Shown: positions 7,439 to 9,005 of the stretch, piece by piece
Numbering within the stretch: position 1 is the first letter of the stretch
Layout of the letters: each line of letters begins with the position of its first letter
NCBI GenBank assembly: GCA_902496005.1
Contig: CABUZI010000066.1
Coordinates: 1-9,005, forward strand
DNA from: an uncultured Collinsella sp.
Lineage (GTDB): Bacteria; Actinomycetota; Coriobacteriia; Coriobacteriales; Coriobacteriaceae
DNA: 9,005 nt
Direction: 5' to 3'
Position numbers and translations under genes: made by a program
Notes under the pieces: model-generated
Database searches by the model: none
What the model was told of the DNA's origin: nothing
What the model saw: only the letters and a program-made list of their open reading frames with translations

Positions 7439-7465
7439 CGATAATGGATATCGCTAGGAAGCCCA
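7421..7465 (-). terminator. Internal hairpin of the element, probable terminator for fchA-folD
   Basis: TGGGCTTCCTA (7427-7437) pairs with TAGGAAGCCCA (7455-7465). After one mismatch, five more pairs (7439-7443 with 7449-7453) lead to a 5-nt loop. On the minus strand the stem is followed by TTTTATT (7426-7420), a moderate T-run, so it can work as an intrinsic terminator about 100 nt after the folD stop. On the plus strand the stem is followed by AATGTCATA and would not terminate well. Confidence 0.5.
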
Positions 7466-7498
7466 AATGTCATAAAACATATGTGACCATCTTGACAG

Positions 7499-7528
7499 CA
7501 GTACTCATATTTGGCATTTTTTGACCAC
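7499..7528 (-). repeat. Right 30-bp terminal inverted repeat
   Basis: Perfect reverse complement of 7299-7328. At its outer edge the sequence continues into ACCACGTGGT (7524-7533), a 10-bp palindrome absent from the left end. Confidence 0.85.
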
Positions 7529-7565
7529 GTGGTATATAGCTAACCCCTCAAGCAGCCCAAAACAC

Positions 7566-8420
7566 CTATTTCGATGCACGCTCCGCCGCCTCAATCACGT
7601 GTTTGGCGAGAATCGCGGTGGTCACAGCCCCCACGCCGCCCGGCACGGGCGTGATGGCGTTAACGACCGGCTCCGCAGCATCAAAATCGACGTCACCCAC
7701 CAGCTTGCCAGCGTCCTCATCCCAGTTAATGCCAACATCGATGATCGTCTGGCCCTCGCGAACGGCATCCGCGCCAATCGTACGCGCGCGTCCAACGGCG
7801 GCAACCACAATGTCAGCCGCACGGCACTCGGCAGCAAGGTCGCGCGTATGCGTATGGCACGTCGTCACCGTGGCATTGAGAGCCGTAAGCATGGCGGCAA
7901 CGGGACGGCCAATCACCAGCGACCGACCAACGACCGCGACCTTGGCCCCATCCAGCTCAACACCGTAATGATCCAGCAAAGCAAGCACGGCTTCGGCTGT
8001 GCAGGGGGCAAAACCCTCGCCGCGTCCCGAAAGCGTGGTGAGCAGCGAAGCCGGCGTCATGGAGTCAACGTCCTTGGCGGGATCGAGCGCTGCGGCGACG
8101 GCGTTCTCGTCAAGGCCGGCGGGCAGCGGGCGGAACATCAGACAGCCATGAACAGCCAAGTCGGCATTAATGCCCTCGATAGCCGCCAGCAGCTCGTCCT
8201 GCGAGACGTCGGCAGGAAGCAAAACGCGACGAGCCTCGATGCCAACCTTTTCGCAGCGTTTAAGAGCGCCACGCTCATAGGACAGGTCGTCCTCGCGCTC
8301 GCCCACACGAACAATGGCCAGCGTCGGCACAACGCCGCGTTCGCGCAAAGCAACGCAGCGAGCAACGAGCTCCTCGGTCAAAGCGCGAGCAACGGGAGCA
8401 CCCTTCAGCAGTTCAGCCAT
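7566..8420 (-). CDS. folD: FolD-family methylenetetrahydrofolate dehydrogenase, cyclohydrolase residues altered
   Basis: This 284-residue protein has normal FolD length. FolD oxidises 5,10-methylene-THF to methenyl-THF and usually also hydrolyses it to 10-formyl-THF. Visible signatures are KDVD (116-119, with the folate-binding Asp119), the dinucleotide motif GRSLVIGRP (165-173), DVGIN (228-232) and TPVPGGVGAVT (257-267). A gapless comparison with remembered E. coli FolD between the two VG pairs keeps Tyr48 but puts Ala52 at the catalytic Lys position. The usual VQLPLP reads MFRPLP (95-100), replacing the conserved Gln. In family members these Lys and Gln residues are needed for cyclohydrolase but not dehydrogenase activity. 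A dehydrogenase-only enzyme is therefore inferred, with FchA just upstream supplying the other step. Start at 8420: GAGG lies 6 nt upstream, inside fchA. An extension to 8486 lacks family similarity. Confidence 0.92.
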   Translation of the reverse strand: MAELLKGAPVARALTEELVARCVALRERGVVPTLAIVRVGEREDDLSYERGALKRCEKVGIEARRVLLPADVSQDELLAAIEGINADLAVHGCLMFRPLPAGLDENAVAAALDPAKDVDSMTPASLLTTLSGRGEGFAPCTAEAVLALLDHYGVELDGAKVAVVGRSLVIGRPVAAMLTALNATVTTCHTHTRDLAAECRAADIVVAAVGRARTIGADAVREGQTIIDVGINWDEDAGKLVGDVDFDAAEPVVNAITPVPGGVGAVTTAILAKHVIEAAERASK

Positions 8421-8422
8421 GG

Positions 8423-9005
8423 CTATCCTCTCTTCCTCGCAGCGTCGGAGGCGCGGCGCGCCAGCGCATCGGCGCGCGGCAACCATGTGTCGAGCAACTC
8501 ATCACACGCCGTCTCGAGCTCCTCAGCACGAGCGCGATCTTTCATAGACGTGGTGTTCGCAAAGAGCGTCAAGCTCGCGCCCTGCATAGCGGCACGGCAG
8601 AACACGGCGCCGCACGCCACATCGGACAGCAGCTGACGCGAACCCTTGTCGGCCATGTCCTCGAGCAGCGCCAGCGCACGCCCGCAGGCATCCATAATGC
8701 GATACGGCGGCAGAGCGGCCACATGCAGCGCATCCTGAATCGCGGTTGCTCGAGCCGGATCGTCACGCGGAATACCGTACGCCGTGGACACCTGCCCGTA
8801 GGCACGAACGTCCTCGGCAACCAACTCGACAAGCTCCTGGGACAGCTCATCAGCCTGGGCAAACGCACGCGTCAGGTCATCCGCACGATCAGCAAGCGCG
8901 GGATTGGTCGCACCGTAGCGGGCAACCATTCCGCACAGCGAGGCGCCCAGCGCGCCCACAAAAGCGCTCGCGCTGCCACCACCGGGAACCGGCTCGCGCG
9001 CGGCC
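8423..9005 (-). CDS. fchA: FchA-like methenyltetrahydrofolate cyclohydrolase/cyclodeaminase-family protein (5' end cut by window)
   Basis: The frame enters from the right edge and gives 193 residues, beginning AAREPVPGGGSASAFVGALG. PGGGSASA is the N-terminal signature of the formiminotransferase-cyclodeaminase C-terminal family (FTCD_C). Members hydrolyse 5,10-methenyl-THF to 10-formyl-THF (FchA) or deaminate formimino-THF. The rest is helical, with segments such as MVARYG, ELVEDVRAYG-like ELVAEDVRAYGQV and ALHVAALPPYRIMDACGRAL, as expected. Stand-alone members have about 200 residues, so only about 10-25 N-terminal residues are missing. The stop at 8423 lies 2 nt before the folD ATG, and the folD ribosome binding site is inside this gene, so the two are co-transcribed and probably translationally coupled. 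The pairing with FolD favours cyclohydrolase over cyclodeaminase, but genes further upstream (for example histidine-degradation genes) could change that. Confidence 0.88.
   Translation of the reverse strand, partial: AAREPVPGGGSASAFVGALGASLCGMVARYGATNPALADRADDLTRAFAQADELSQELVELVAEDVRAYGQVSTAYGIPRDDPARATAIQDALHVAALPPYRIMDACGRALALLEDMADKGSRQLLSDVACGAVFCRAAMQGASLTLFANTTSMKDRARAEELETACDELLDTWLPRADALARRASDAARKRG

Larger units (their letters stand above)
7299..7528. mobile_element. 230-bp MITE-like palindromic element with perfect 30-bp inverted ends
   Basis: The segment is bounded by a perfect 30-bp inverted repeat (7299-7328 and 7499-7528). Each end reads inward as GTGGTCAAAAAATGCC, then AAATATGAGTACTG. 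The core is AT-richer than the flanking genes, encodes no transposase, and contains a second 17-bp hairpin. No target-site duplication is evident at the edges (CTCT on the left, GTGG on the right). It fills most of the folD-dipeptidase gap. The size and perfect ends fit a non-autonomous inverted-repeat element or a family of palindromic intergenic repeats. A host regulatory structure is the alternative. Copy number cannot be judged from one window. Confidence 0.55.

Noticed and set aside
7237..7524. Plus-strand frame of 95 codons across the inverted-repeat element
   Set aside because: It begins outside the element in promoter-like sequence and ends in the right inverted repeat. Its composition is unlike neighbouring proteins and it has no Shine-Dalgarno, so it is probably chance.
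8421..8486. N-terminal extension of FolD by 22 residues
   Set aside because: The extension is Arg-rich, overlaps fchA, and is unlike FolD. The ATG at 8420 has a good ribosome binding site and gives the usual length.
7521..8636. Plus-strand frame of 371 codons
   Set aside because: It is antisense to folD and the end of fchA, with no domain of its own.
1..9005. tRNA, rRNA or CRISPR array
   Set aside because: No cloverleaf-like segments with a CCA-type end, no rRNA motifs and no regularly spaced short repeats were seen.

Overview
The window looks like the chromosome of a GC-rich gut actinobacterium of class Coriobacteriia, most likely Collinsella or a close relative. This rests on base composition, Shine-Dalgarno style and gene content (a DUF4430 surface protein, a C69 dipeptidase, a FchA/FolD pair, and a phasin-like/AarF pair); no rRNA or other marker gene is present to confirm it. 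All six protein genes lie on the minus strand, so the window is best read from right to left. Large open frames on the plus strand are shadows of these genes.

Right end (9005 to 7566): a folate one-carbon pair, fchA (cut by the window edge) followed 2 nt later by folD. FolD keeps its folate Asp and dinucleotide fold, but the Lys and Gln that families use for cyclohydrolase chemistry are replaced. This suggests that FchA performs the cyclohydrolase step and FolD only the dehydrogenase step.

Next (7565 to 7200): a 360-base gap without a conventional gene. It holds a compact 230-bp element with perfect 30-bp inverted ends and an internal hairpin. It resembles a MITE or other palindromic intergenic repeat, and the hairpin could terminate fchA-folD transcription. 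A short 11-bp tandem repeat lies beside it.

Middle (7199 to 3388): a C69 dipeptidase with a strong ribosome binding site, then a phasin-like small protein, then 8 nt later an AarF/UbiB-type kinase-like membrane protein. An intrinsic terminator ends this unit at about 3310.

Left end (3311 to 1): a separate transcription unit. A promoter overlapping the preceding terminator tail drives a long leader with a clear cobalamin riboswitch. The leader controls a large secreted protein of at least 985 residues, with a signal peptide, a low-complexity linker, four tandem DUF4430 (transcobalamin C-terminal-like) domains and a PQQ/WD-like beta-propeller that runs off the window. The riboswitch and domain content together point to a surface corrinoid-capture protein, and this is the most interesting system in the window.
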